DNA from: Afipia sp.
GTDB lineage: Bacteria > Pseudomonadota > Alphaproteobacteria > Rhizobiales > Xanthobacteraceae
NCBI GenBank assembly: GCA_017474385.1
Contig: JAFVHU010000152.1
Location: 1-64,000, forward strand
Direction: 5' to 3'
DNA length: 64,000 bases
How positions within the stretch are numbered: position 1 is the first letter of the stretch; the number at the start of each line of letters is the position of its first letter. Position numbers and translations under genes: made by a program. Below are positions 34,497 to 43,089 of the stretch, one piece after another. The notes under the pieces are model-generated. The model saw only the letters and a program-made list of their open reading frames with translations, had not been told where the DNA came from and did not search any database.

Positions 34497-35294
34497 TCAG
34501 CGCCCCGCGAATTTGGCAAGACCCGGGCCGTTCTTGCGGAACGATGCGAGACCGGTCTTGAGATCCTCGGATGACCAGATCGGCGCCTGAATACGGGCCA
34601 TGGCCTCATCAGCAGCGTCGACGCCTTCATTGACAGCAATATGCACAAGCTGCTTGGTAGCCGCGTGAGCCAGCGTCGGTCCTTGCGCAAACTCTTCCGC
34701 AACCGACATCGTCGCGCTCTCCAGTGACTCCTCAGGCACGGTGAGATTGATCAGGCCCCACTTTTCCAAGGTCGGCGCATCGTAGCGCCGCGCCAGCATG
34801 GACATTTCCTTGGCGCGCTGCGCGCCGATGCGCTGGACCTGGCGCTGGATGCCACCGAGCAGCGGATGAAGACCAAGCGTAGCTTCCACCGAACCGATCT
34901 TCGCCGACGACGCCGCAATGATGTAATCGCACGACAAAGCGAGCTCGAGGCCGCCGCCAAGGCAGACGCCGTGCACGCTGGCGATCAGTGGGATCGGCAG
35001 CAATTCCATGAAGCGAAGGAATTCAACGCCAGTGAGGCGACGGTTCTCGTTCGCCTGATCGCCACTGCCTTCCGAAACACGCTTGTCGAAGATATCGAGA
35101 TCGGCGCCAGCCGAGAAATGCCGCAAGCCGCTGCGGATCACGATCGCACGGCTGCCGTCCTTCTGCGCTTCTTCAACTTTCTCCACGATGGCATTGATCA
35201 GCTTCGGACCCAACAGATTGTAGGGCCGGTAAACCATGGTCAATATTGAGATATTGCCGCGCTGCTCGCGCGTAACCAATGCATCCTCGGACAA
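34497..35294 (-). CDS. Enoyl-CoA hydratase/isomerase family protein
   Basis: The 265-residue protein has the crotonase fold: HFSAGADLDIF for the first oxyanion hole strand, IASVHGVCLGGGLELALSCDYIIAA for the second, and a mid-part GLHPLLGGIQRQVQRIGAQRAKEM. It starts at TTG with GGGAGG six bases upstream; there is no ATG near the expected start. The protein acts on a CoA thioester in the cytoplasm. It is transcribed just ahead of the class III CoA-transferase with one base between them. The perfect dyad ACTTGCAATTTGCAAGT lies about 70 bases upstream. Confidence 0.9.
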   Translation of the reverse strand: MSEDALVTREQRGNISILTMVYRPYNLLGPKLINAIVEKVEEAQKDGSRAIVIRSGLRHFSAGADLDIFDKRVSEGSGDQANENRRLTGVEFLRFMELLPIPLIASVHGVCLGGGLELALSCDYIIAASSAKIGSVEATLGLHPLLGGIQRQVQRIGAQRAKEMSMLARRYDAPTLEKWGLINLTVPEESLESATMSVAEEFAQGPTLAHAATKQLVHIAVNEGVDAADEAMARIQAPIWSSEDLKTGLASFRKNGPGLAKFAGR

Positions 35295-35362
35295 GGTGCG
35301 CCTCCCGTTTGCAGGCGCACTGATCCGCGCCGATGTCTTTAAGGAATTAAGCCTAGCTCACG

Positions 35363-35379
35363 ACTTGCAATTTGCAAGT
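35363..35379 (-). promoter_or_regulatory. Perfect palindromic operator upstream of enoyl-CoA hydratase gene
   Basis: ACTTGCAA-T-TTGCAAGT is a perfect 8-bp dyad. A related site with 14 of 17 identical bases lies upstream of the FAH-family gene. The ACTT...AAGT ends suit HxlR-type regulators, and one is encoded 2.4 kb away. Confidence 0.5.
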
Positions 35380-35394
35380 TAAGTTTCACGCAGA

Positions 35395-36384
35395 TCAGCT
35401 ATCCTGCCGCTCGACGCGATTCTTCAGCACGCCGATCTTCTGGACTTCGAGTTCGATCTCGTCCCCGTGATCGAGAAACCATCCCAGCTCAAGGCCGCAG
35501 CCATTGCCGACCGTACCGGAACCGATGAATTCGCCCGGCATCAAGGTCTCGTCCTGCGTGACATGTTGGATGATCTCTTCAAACGAAAACAGCATACCGT
35601 CGCTCACACCTTTCGAGCGAACTTCGCCGTTGACGCGAACTTCCATGTTCAGCTTGTACGGATCGCCGATTTCGTCGGGTGTGACGATCCACGGTCCGAG
35701 TACATTGCCGCCATCGAAGCTTTTGCCCTTTGCAGGGCCGAGCCGGCCTTCCATTTCGATGCGCTGGGCATCGCGCGCCGAAAAGTCGTTGAAGATCGTA
35801 TAGCCAAAAATATGATCCCGCGCCTTCGCGGCCGAGATGTTCGCACCCTTGCCTTTGGTAACGACACCGAATTCAAGCTCATAGTCCATGACCTTGCTGT
35901 ACCGCGGCCATTTGACGGTCGTGTTGGTGCCCTTCACGCTGAAGCGATTGGTGATGTAGTAGATCGGCTGCTTGCGGTAAATTTCAGGAAGCTCGGGTAA
36001 CGGCTCAGCCTCAAGGCGCGCCAATTCGGCCTTATTGCCCTCCGTACGGGCCTTCAGTTTCAATTGGCCGCGAGGCGACTGGCGGATATGCAGTGGAAAC
36101 GACATACCGTCCCGCATCTGACGCGGTTCTGGAAGAGGCGCCAGGATTTCCGCACCTGAGACAGCCGCTGACAGATCCGCGTCGCGGCCATAGCGATCGA
36201 ACAGCGATCGAGCCTGATCGAGCGCAGCATCGTCGCCATCGATCAGCGCGATCATGGAACTGAATGCTGGATTGGCATTTCCTGCGCGCGAAGAAGCCGC
36301 AGCAAGATCAAACAAGCTCGTATCGCCATTATGGACGATCGCGACGCGCTCCTTGTCATTCAGACGGCATGTTGCAAGCTTCAC
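35395..36384 (-). CDS. Fumarylacetoacetate hydrolase (FAH) family protein
   Basis: The 329-residue protein has an N-terminal cap (VKLATCRLNDKERVAIVHNG) and the FAH catalytic domain from about residue 100: YYITNRFSVKGTNTTVKWP, VMDYELEFGVV with the E-x-E metal ligands, FGYTIFNDFSARDAQ, and MLFSFEEIIQHVTQDETLMPGE. Family members cut C-C bonds in ring-cleavage products or decarboxylate oxo acids, with Mg2+ or Mn2+. I chose GTG at 36384 with GGGAG seven bases upstream; the 30-codon extension contains a non-conserved region. The substrate is unknown. Its neighbours on the same strand include an alpha/beta hydrolase upstream. Confidence 0.88.
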   Translation of the reverse strand: MKLATCRLNDKERVAIVHNGDTSLFDLAAASSRAGNANPAFSSMIALIDGDDAALDQARSLFDRYGRDADLSAAVSGAEILAPLPEPRQMRDGMSFPLHIRQSPRGQLKLKARTEGNKAELARLEAEPLPELPEIYRKQPIYYITNRFSVKGTNTTVKWPRYSKVMDYELEFGVVTKGKGANISAAKARDHIFGYTIFNDFSARDAQRIEMEGRLGPAKGKSFDGGNVLGPWIVTPDEIGDPYKLNMEVRVNGEVRSKGVSDGMLFSFEEIIQHVTQDETLMPGEFIGSGTVGNGCGLELGWFLDHGDEIELEVQKIGVLKNRVERQDS

Positions 36385-36454
36385 CGATTTCTCCCTTTGT
36401 TTTTGATGCTTGGAGCCGGAATTTTCCACCCCACTTCTCGCAGGATAGATCATG

Positions 36455-36471
36455 ACTTTCATTTCGCAAGT
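36455..36471 (-). promoter_or_regulatory. Operator-like site upstream of FAH-family gene
   Basis: ACTTTCATTTCGCAAGT matches the perfect dyad at 35363-35379 at 14 of 17 positions, with one half-site kept intact. It lies about 70 bases before the GTG start, the same distance as the other copy from its gene. The shared spacing supports common control of the two genes. Confidence 0.4.
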
Positions 36472-36643
36472 CATTATACCTGCGAAGCATCGCCACAGAG
36501 GACCTCACCTCTCCCTAAAGCTAGAAATGCAATGGTCTTCCGCCGCGCATCTATTTGAGACCATTCGTAGTATCCGCAGCGAGATCGTTTGCAGAATCGT
36601 GCGGAAGAGCAGCTATGCGGAGTTCGGCGAAAGCCGTCGTGCG

Positions 36644-37588
36644 CTACCCCAAGGCCTTCAGCCAATTACCAATTTCGCGCAGCGCGTCATTCGCCTTGGG
36701 GAGCAGTTTGCCCATGGTGATAAAGCCGTGGAATTGACCGGGATAAGTCCGGTGCACGACCGGCACGCCTGCATCGCTGAGGCGCTTTGCGAATTCATCG
36801 CCTTCGTCGCGCAAAGGATCAGCCCCGGCCGTCAGGACAATCGCAGGCGGCAAACCTGAAAGCTGCTCCACTCGCGCCGGAGAAGCCCGCCAATCTTCGG
36901 CATCGGCCGCGCTGCTGAAATAGTGATCACGAAACCAGCGGATCACGGAATGCGTCAACAGGGCATCGGTCTCGGGTTCACTGTGCGAAGGATGGCGCAT
37001 TGAAAAATCGGTCGCAGGGTAGATCAGGACCTGACCGGAAATTTTCGGTCCCGCGGTCCGTGCATTGATGGATACGATTGCAGCGAGGTTTCCGCCGGCG
37101 CTGTCGCCTCCCACTGCCAGCCGGTCTTTATCTATCTTCAACTCACGAGCGTTCTTTGAAATCCAATCCGTCGCAGCGATGGCATCGTCGACTGCCGCGG
37201 GAAACTTGTGCTCTGGCGCAAGCCGATAATCGATCGAAATGACGATGAGCTGGCCTTCATCGGCAATCGTGCGGCAAACCACGTCGTGGGAATCGAGATT
37301 GCCGATGACCCAGCCTCCGCCGTGAAAAAAGACCAGACACGGCGATAGCCCCTCCGCCTGTCTTAAGGTCAATGGCCTATAGAGGCGGGCCGGGATCGAT
37401 CCGGCCGGCCCCGGTATCATCACCGATTCAGCTGACGCAATCCTGGGTGGTTCGGGATTCGATACAACGCGGCTGGCCAGATACATCTGGCGAGCCTCCG
37501 CGGGAGAGACCGTTTCATACGGCGGACGCCCAGCTTCACGGAAGGCATTGAGAACCGCAGCGGCATCGGGATCAAGAACAACTGGCAT
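36644..37588 (-). CDS. Alpha/beta hydrolase of the hormone-sensitive lipase group
   Basis: The 314-residue esterase has HGGGW in the oxyanion region (FFHGGGWVIGNLDSHD), the nucleophile motif GDSAGGN, an Asp in GADPLRDEG, and the C-terminal His in PGQFHGF. This is the full catalytic set of the HSL family. The ATG at 37588 (MPVVLDPDAA) has GGGGAG upstream. It would hydrolyse a small ester or lactone in the cytoplasm. It follows the semialdehyde dehydrogenase gene after a gap that contains two hairpins. Confidence 0.92.
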   Translation of the reverse strand: MPVVLDPDAAAVLNAFREAGRPPYETVSPAEARQMYLASRVVSNPEPPRIASAESVMIPGPAGSIPARLYRPLTLRQAEGLSPCLVFFHGGGWVIGNLDSHDVVCRTIADEGQLIVISIDYRLAPEHKFPAAVDDAIAATDWISKNARELKIDKDRLAVGGDSAGGNLAAIVSINARTAGPKISGQVLIYPATDFSMRHPSHSEPETDALLTHSVIRWFRDHYFSSAADAEDWRASPARVEQLSGLPPAIVLTAGADPLRDEGDEFAKRLSDAGVPVVHRTYPGQFHGFITMGKLLPKANDALREIGNWLKALG

Positions 37589-37684
37589 ACAACTCCCCAC
37601 GGCCCAAACAGGCCTCGTTATCTTTACTTATGGGAAATTGTTAACCTGCGGCATGGCTGCTGTCGACGCCGCCATGCAGGATGA

Positions 37685-37709
37685 CCAAGGCCGTACTCAG
37701 CGGCCTTGG
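37685..37709 (-). terminator. Strong hairpin after the semialdehyde dehydrogenase gene
   Basis: CCAAGGCCG and CGGCCTTGG form a perfect 9-bp stem with a 7-base loop, 27 bases after the stop codon. A second stem, GCATGGC and GCCATGC, lies about 10 bases further downstream. No T run follows either, so termination may be partial or the stem may protect the RNA end. Confidence 0.4.
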
Positions 37710-37735
37710 AAGCGTCTCGATTCGATGGGCGGCTC

Positions 37736-39199
37736 TTAGATTCCGCCCATACAGAGGTACTTAATCTCAAGATAGTCTTCGATGCCGTACTTTGAGCCCT
37801 CGCGGCCATTGCCGCTTTCCTTGACACCGCCGAACGGCGCGACCTCAGTTGAGATAATGCCCTCGTTGATGCCGACCATGCCGTACTCAAGCGCCTCGGC
37901 GACACGCCATACGCGGCCGATATCGCGGCCATAAAAATAGGCCGCGAGCCCGAATTCCGTGTCGTTGGCAAGGCGGATAGCCTCGTCTTCCGTCTTGAAC
38001 CTGAACACTGGTGCGACGGGACCAAACGTCTCCTCCCGGAAGATCAGCATGTCCGGCGTGGTGCCAGTCAGCACCGTCGGCTCGTAAAAGGTCCGGCCGA
38101 GGGCATGACGCTTGCCGCCTACCGCAATCTTGGCGCCCTTGCGGGTCGCGTCGGCGATATGCTCTTCGACTTTCTCGACCGCGGCCATGTTGATCAGCGG
38201 GCCGATGGTGACGCCCTCGCCGAAACCATCGCCAACCTTCAGGCCTCGCACTGCCTGTGACAACTTTTCGACAAACGCGTCGTAAATCTTGTCCTGCGCG
38301 AAGATGCGATTGACGCAGACGCAGGTCTGCCCGGCATTGCGGTACTTGGAGGCCATCGCACCCTTTACGGCAGCATCGATATCGGCGTCATCGAATACAA
38401 TGAACGGAGCATTTCCACCAAGCTCCATTGATGTCCGCTTCACCGTGGAAGCACTCTGCTCCATCAGTTTCTTGCCGATTTCGGTCGAGCCGGTGAACGT
38501 GACCTTGCGTACGATCGGATTGGACGTCATCTCACCACCGATCGCAGAGGCCGATCCCGTTACCACGGAGAACACGCCCTTCGGCACGCCAGCCCTTTCG
38601 GCCAACACAGCCAAAGCAAGTGCGGACAGCGGTGTCTGGCTGGCCGGCTTCACCACCATCGTGCAACCGGCGGCAAGCGCCGGTCCGACCTTGCGGGTAA
38701 TCATCGCGGCCGGGAAATTCCACGGCGTAATCGCAGCGCATACGCCGATGGGTTGCTTCAGAACCACGATGCGGCGGTCCGACGTGAACGGCGGAATCGT
38801 GTCCCCGTAGACGCGTTTGCCCTCCTCCGCAAACCATTCGATGAAGCTCGCCGCATACGCGATCTCACCCTTGCTCTCCGCGAGCGGCTTGCCTTGCTCT
38901 GCCGTCATGATGGCCGCGAGGTCATCCTGATTGGCGATCATCAGGTCGAACCACTTGCGCAGAATTGCAGAACGCTCCTTGGCGGTCTTCGCGCGCCAAG
39001 CTGGAAACGCGGCATTTGCAAGCTCGATCGCGCGCCTGGTTTCGCCGGCACCCATATTGGGTACGCTGCCGACCCGTTCACCGTTCGCCGGATTTTCGAC
39101 CTTGATCGTACCACCGCTGTCGGCAGCAACCCACTCCCCGCCGACAAAGCAGGCATTACGCAGAAGAGAAGGATCTTTCAGTGTCAGTTTCGAAGTCAT
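37736..39199 (-). CDS. gabD: NAD(P)-dependent semialdehyde dehydrogenase, GabD type
   Basis: The 487-residue aldehyde dehydrogenase has all catalytic residues: N161 (PWNFPAA), K184, E259 (MELGGNAP) and C293 (GQTCVCVNR), with the second Cys at 295 that is typical of succinate-semialdehyde dehydrogenases. C-terminal motifs [10 protein letters not shown] and [13 protein letters not shown] also fit GabD/DavD. It oxidises succinate or glutarate semialdehyde. Glutarate semialdehyde is a reported intermediate of nicotinate use in Azorhizobium, so it might serve the pathway at the left of the window, which is inference. The gene directly follows the remains of an acyl-CoA synthetase gene with two bases between them. 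Confidence 0.92.
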   Translation of the reverse strand: MTSKLTLKDPSLLRNACFVGGEWVAADSGGTIKVENPANGERVGSVPNMGAGETRRAIELANAAFPAWRAKTAKERSAILRKWFDLMIANQDDLAAIMTAEQGKPLAESKGEIAYAASFIEWFAEEGKRVYGDTIPPFTSDRRIVVLKQPIGVCAAITPWNFPAAMITRKVGPALAAGCTMVVKPASQTPLSALALAVLAERAGVPKGVFSVVTGSASAIGGEMTSNPIVRKVTFTGSTEIGKKLMEQSASTVKRTSMELGGNAPFIVFDDADIDAAVKGAMASKYRNAGQTCVCVNRIFAQDKIYDAFVEKLSQAVRGLKVGDGFGEGVTIGPLINMAAVEKVEEHIADATRKGAKIAVGGKRHALGRTFYEPTVLTGTTPDMLIFREETFGPVAPVFRFKTEDEAIRLANDTEFGLAAYFYGRDIGRVWRVAEALEYGMVGINEGIISTEVAPFGGVKESGNGREGSKYGIEDYLEIKYLCMGGI

Positions 39200-39201
39200 T
39201 G

Positions 39202-39354
39202 TTATGATGCCTTGTTAACTGGAGTAACCAGCGTTTCACGCAATTTGAACCGAATAATCTTACCCGATCCCGTGCGTGGAATCTCGTCCACGAAATGAAC
39301 CGAAAACGGAACCTTGTACGACGACAGATGCCCGCGGCAATGATCGAGGATGTC
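39202..39354 (-). pseudogene. C-terminal remnant of an AMP-binding acyl-CoA synthetase
   Basis: Reading the minus strand from 39354 gives about 50 codons ending in TAA: DILDHCRGHLSSYKVPF, then VDEIPRTGSGKIIRFKLRE. This is the conserved C-terminal subdomain of acyl-CoA synthetases, with the catalytic Lys in the GSGKI motif. The rest of the gene, more than 450 codons, is missing; the match stops at the edge of insertion-sequence DNA near 39355. The gene stood directly upstream of the semialdehyde dehydrogenase gene in the same direction, so the two once formed an operon. The remnant has no start. Confidence 0.85.
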
Positions 39355-39732
39355 TGTCCGTCGTCAGAGTTTTTGAGACAGATGGCGGGCTGATTTAGCG
39401 GAGGCTCTGGTCCATCTGGGTTGGCATTTTAGGCTGCGGCTTTGCGATGCTGCAAGGGCCGGTGTTCGATGGTCTTTCGTTTGATCCTTTCTCTCTGCAA
39501 CAGGATGGTTTGGCCGCGTCCGAAGTAGACGTCGGCGGGAGTGAGATTGTCGAGGCTCTCATGATAGCGCGACGATGGTTGTAGCGCTCGACGAAGGCGG
39601 CTACCTACCGTTCGAGATCATCCGGCAGGAAGTAGTTCTCGAGCAGGATGCGGTTCTTCAGCGTCTGATGCCAACGCTCGATTTTGCCCTGGGTCTGGGG
39701 GTGGTTCGGAGCACCGCGGGTATGATCCATGT
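39355..39732 (-). mobile_element. Decayed end of an IS3-family insertion sequence (transposase OrfB C-terminus)
   Basis: The minus strand encodes HTRGAPNHPQTQGKIERWHQ, TLKNRILLENYFLPDDLER, a TAG stop in place of the expected Gln codon, then VAAFVERYNHRR, and after a frameshift YHESLDNLTPADVYFGRG and QRERIKRKTIEHRPLQHRK. This is the C-terminal third of an IS3-group transposase with the DDE-domain glutamate. It holds one nonsense change and one 2-base insertion (GC repeated near 39565). Only one end of the element is present; the other end was lost with the adjacent part of the LysR gene. It cannot move by itself. Confidence 0.85.
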
Positions 39733-39922
39733 CGCGCTCCTGCCGCAGAACGCGACGATGCCCGAACTGGTCGCGGGCACGTTGGTTGCGATCCCGCTGC
39801 GCGACAAGCGACTCGAAGCAACGCAGGTGACGCTGGTGCAACTCGCAGCACGCAACACCACCCCATCCAGTCTCCGCGTCGCGGAGCTGCTTGTCGACAG
39901 AATGAAAGAGCAGACGGACTAG
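39733..39922 (+). pseudogene. C-terminal remnant of a LysR-family regulator
   Basis: The plus strand reads VALLPQNATMPELVAGTLVA, then IPLRDKRLEATQVTLVQLAA and a final SSLRVAELLVDRMKEQTD. The run ALLPxxxxxxELxxGxLVxxPL is typical of the last strand and helix of LysR effector domains. About 230 upstream codons, with the DNA-binding domain, are missing where the insertion-sequence DNA begins near 39732. The apparent ATG start of the open frame lies in that foreign DNA. The stop overlaps the convergent RND pump gene by four bases. It may have been the regulator of that pump. Confidence 0.7.
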
Positions 39923-42900
39923 CCTGGAACGCTTTCCGTGGTCCTCGGCTCCATTACAACACTGCCCGGGAACAGCCTGCGCACCAATATGTAGAATATT
40001 GGCGTGAAAACCAGACCGAACAACGTGACACCAAGCATGCCGAAGAACACGGCGACGCCGACCGCCTGACGCATTTCCGATCCCGATCCCGATGAAATCA
40101 CCAGCGGGAGGACACCGAGAATGAACGCGAACGAAGTCATCAGGATCGGCCGCAATCGCAGCCGGCACGCCTCGATAACGGCGTCGAGCTGATTGCGTCC
40201 CTCGCGCTCGATGTCGCGCGCAAACTCCACAATCAAAATGGCGTTCTTGGCCGCTAGACCTACCAACACAACGAAACCGATCTGGGTCAGGATGTTGATG
40301 TCCTGTCCCATGATGCGCACCCCGATGGTCGCGGCGAGCAAGCACATCGGCACAATCAGGATCACGGCAAATGGAAGGGTCCAACTGCCGTATTGCGCAG
40401 CAAGCACGAGATACACAAACAGCACGCAGATTGGAAATACGTAGAGACCTGTATTTCCACCCTTCACCTGCTGATAAGAAAGGTCCGTCCACTCAAACGC
40501 GAAACCACTCGGCAGCGTCTCTTTCGCAAGCTTCTGCATGACGTTGATCGCGGTCGTCGAACTCGTTCCCCGTACCGTATCACCCTGGAGTTCGGCCGCC
40601 GGATACAGATTGTAGCGCGCGACCCGATCAGGGCCGGCGGTATCCTTGAAGTTCACGACGCTTCCAAGCAGCACCATGTCGCCCGCCGAATTTCTTGTTT
40701 TCAGGCGGGCAAGATCGGACGTCTCCTTGCGGAATGGCAAATCCGCCTGTGCGGTGACGTGATAGGTCCGTCCAAGGATATTGAAGTCGTTCACGTAGGA
40801 CGAGCCGAAATAGACCTCAATCGCTTCCGTTACATTCTGGATAGGCACACCAAGCATCTGCGCCTTCTGACGGTCGATCTCGACGAAGACCTGCGGTGTG
40901 TTTGCGGTGAACGGTGAGAACACCGCCGTCAGCCCATGCTCCTTGCGTGCAGCTGCCACGAGTTCATCGGTTGCCGCCGCCAGCAATTCCGGTCCCCGCC
41001 CCTGAATATCCTGCACGCGCATGGCAAATCCGCCGCCGGTGCCAATGCCCGGAACGGCAGGCGGGGGAACGACGATGATAAAAGCGCTCTGAATACCGGA
41101 CAGCCGTTTGCGCAACTCAGCAGTGATGACGTCCGCCGTAAGTCCCTTCTTCAGCCGAATCTCGGGCTCTTCGAAAACGGGAAACAGCGCCGCAGCATTG
41201 CTCGATTGAGTTCGCGTCGCCCCTGACAGACCAGCGAGAGCCGGCACACGAACGACGCCGGGCGTATCGAGCGCGATTTTTTCAATCTGACGGACCACTT
41301 CTGTTGTGCGAGCCAATGAAGCGGCCCCCGGGAGTTGCACAGCGACAATCACGTAGCCACGATCCTGCGCCGGGATAAAACCTTGCGGTGTGCTGACAAG
41401 CAGCCATCCTGCCGAGGCAATCAAGGCAACATACACAAGCAGCATCACAACGGAATGCCGAATGACGAAGTCGGCAAGATGTCCGTAGCTGTGCGACAGC
41501 CGGTCGAATCCGCGATTAAATACGCCGATCGCGGCTCCCCAACCCCGTGCGACCAAATTCCAGGCGGCTGGTGGTTTCTTCTCGTGATGCGGTTGCAAGA
41601 TCAATGAAGCCAGCGCCGGCGACAGCGTCAATGAACAGAAGCATGAAATCGCAGTGGCGACCGCTATGGTGACAGCGAACTGCTGAAAGAACTGACCGGA
41701 GATACCGCCCAGGAAAGCGGTGGGCACGAACACCGCACACAACACCAGTGCGATCGACACCAGTGCCCCACCAACTTCTTGCATTGTGAGGAGCGAGGCC
41801 TCGCGCCTGCTCAAACCCGCAACCAGATGCCGTTCAACATTTTCAACCACAACGATCGCATCATCCACCACGATGCCGACCGCGAGCACGAACCCGAAGA
41901 GCGTGAGATTGTTGATCGAGAAGCCGAGCGCCGCCATCACCGCAAAGGTGCCGACCAGCGATATCGGAATCGCGATGATGGGGATGATCGCCGGACGCCA
42001 GCCTTGCAAGAATACAAGCACGACAATGACCACCAGCACCATGGCCTCGTAGATGGTCTTGATCAGTTCGTGAACCGACTCGGCAATGAACTCGGTCGGA
42101 TTATAACCGATGTTGTATTCCAGCCCTCTCGGAAACTCGGTTTTGAGCCGCGCCATCTCGTCAGAGATATTTTTCGCGGTAGCAAGTGCGTTCGAACCGG
42201 GACGCTGGAAAACCAGCATCGCGACAGCTGATTTCCGGAGCAAGAAACCGTTGGTCGTTGAGCTCAATGCACCAAGCTCAATCCGCGCGACGTCGCGCAG
42301 CCGGACGATGCGACCGTCAGCTCCAGCCTTGATCACAATATTCTCGAACTGCTGAGGATCTTTCAGGCGGCCGGTGAAAGTAAGATTCGGCTGAAAAGCG
42401 CGATCGGTAATGGGTGGTTCGGCGATCTGACCGCCCGCGATCTGCAGATTCTGCGCGCGAATGGCAGCAATCACATCGCCCGCCGTCATGCCCAGCGTAG
42501 AAATTTTGTCCGGGTCGAGCCACAACCGCATCGAATAGTCGCGCGCTCCAAAGATCTGGATGTCACCGATGCCGTCGAGCCGCAACAACTGGTCGCGCAC
42601 CTGCCGCAACGCATAGTTAGAGATATAGAGCTGGTCGTAAGTGTCGTCGGGCGACAACATGAACACGACCATCATGAGGTCGGGACTATTCTTACGAGTG
42701 ACGACACCGTTGCGCTGAACCTCTTCGGGCAAACGAGGCTGTGCTATCGCCACCCGATTCTGAACCAGCACCTGAGCCTTATCGAGATCGGTACCGAGCT
42801 TGAACGTGACGGTGATGTTCAACTGGCCGTTGGATGTCGCCTGACTGTAGAGATACTCCATGTCCTCGACGCCGTTGATCTCCTGCTCGATCGGCGTCGC

Positions 42901-43089
42901 AACTGTATCCGAAACGGTTTGCGCGGAGGCGCCCAGGTATTGCGTGGTGATGACGACCGTTGGCGGCGCCACCTGCGGATATTCAGCCACCGGCAAAGTC
43001 GTATATGCAATCACGCCGACGATAAGCAGCACGATCGACAAAACCATCGCTAAAATGGGCTGGTTGATGGAAAGACGCCCGAGATTCAT
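39919..43089 (-). CDS. RND multidrug efflux pump, inner-membrane transporter (HAE-1 family)
   Basis: The 1056-residue protein has full AcrB/MexF size and marks: the N-terminal helix (MNLGRLSINQPILAMVLSIV), VAEYPQVAPPTVVITTQYLGA, the proton relay pair D409-D410 in GIVVDDAIVVVENVERH, FFQQFAVTIAVATAIS, and ARDIEREGRNQLDAVIEACRLRLRPILMTS in the C-terminal half. It works as a trimer driven by protons and needs a periplasmic adaptor and an outer-membrane channel. The ATG overlaps the adaptor stop (ATGA). The adaptor gene has an internal stop, so the pump may be unpaired. No outer-membrane channel gene is adjacent. Confidence 0.95.
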   Translation of the reverse strand: MNLGRLSINQPILAMVLSIVLLIVGVIAYTTLPVAEYPQVAPPTVVITTQYLGASAQTVSDTVATPIEQEINGVEDMEYLYSQATSNGQLNITVTFKLGTDLDKAQVLVQNRVAIAQPRLPEEVQRNGVVTRKNSPDLMMVVFMLSPDDTYDQLYISNYALRQVRDQLLRLDGIGDIQIFGARDYSMRLWLDPDKISTLGMTAGDVIAAIRAQNLQIAGGQIAEPPITDRAFQPNLTFTGRLKDPQQFENIVIKAGADGRIVRLRDVARIELGALSSTTNGFLLRKSAVAMLVFQRPGSNALATAKNISDEMARLKTEFPRGLEYNIGYNPTEFIAESVHELIKTIYEAMVLVVIVVLVFLQGWRPAIIPIIAIPISLVGTFAVMAALGFSINNLTLFGFVLAVGIVVDDAIVVVENVERHLVAGLSRREASLLTMQEVGGALVSIALVLCAVFVPTAFLGGISGQFFQQFAVTIAVATAISCFCSLTLSPALASLILQPHHEKKPPAAWNLVARGWGAAIGVFNRGFDRLSHSYGHLADFVIRHSVVMLLVYVALIASAGWLLVSTPQGFIPAQDRGYVIVAVQLPGAASLARTTEVVRQIEKIALDTPGVVRVPALAGLSGATRTQSSNAAALFPVFEEPEIRLKKGLTADVITAELRKRLSGIQSAFIIVVPPPAVPGIGTGGGFAMRVQDIQGRGPELLAAATDELVAAARKEHGLTAVFSPFTANTPQVFVEIDRQKAQMLGVPIQNVTEAIEVYFGSSYVNDFNILGRTYHVTAQADLPFRKETSDLARLKTRNSAGDMVLLGSVVNFKDTAGPDRVARYNLYPAAELQGDTVRGTSSTTAINVMQKLAKETLPSGFAFEWTDLSYQQVKGGNTGLYVFPICVLFVYLVLAAQYGSWTLPFAVILIVPMCLLAATIGVRIMGQDINILTQIGFVVLVGLAAKNAILIVEFARDIEREGRNQLDAVIEACRLRLRPILMTSFAFILGVLPLVISSGSGSEMRQAVGVAVFFGMLGVTLFGLVFTPIFYILVRRLFPGSVVMEPRTTESVPG

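Noticed and set aside
39605-40492. Open frame of 295 codons on the minus strand
   Set aside because: It joins the transposase remnant to an out-of-frame stretch of the RND pump gene. The pump frame is fully conserved through this part, so the fusion is accidental.
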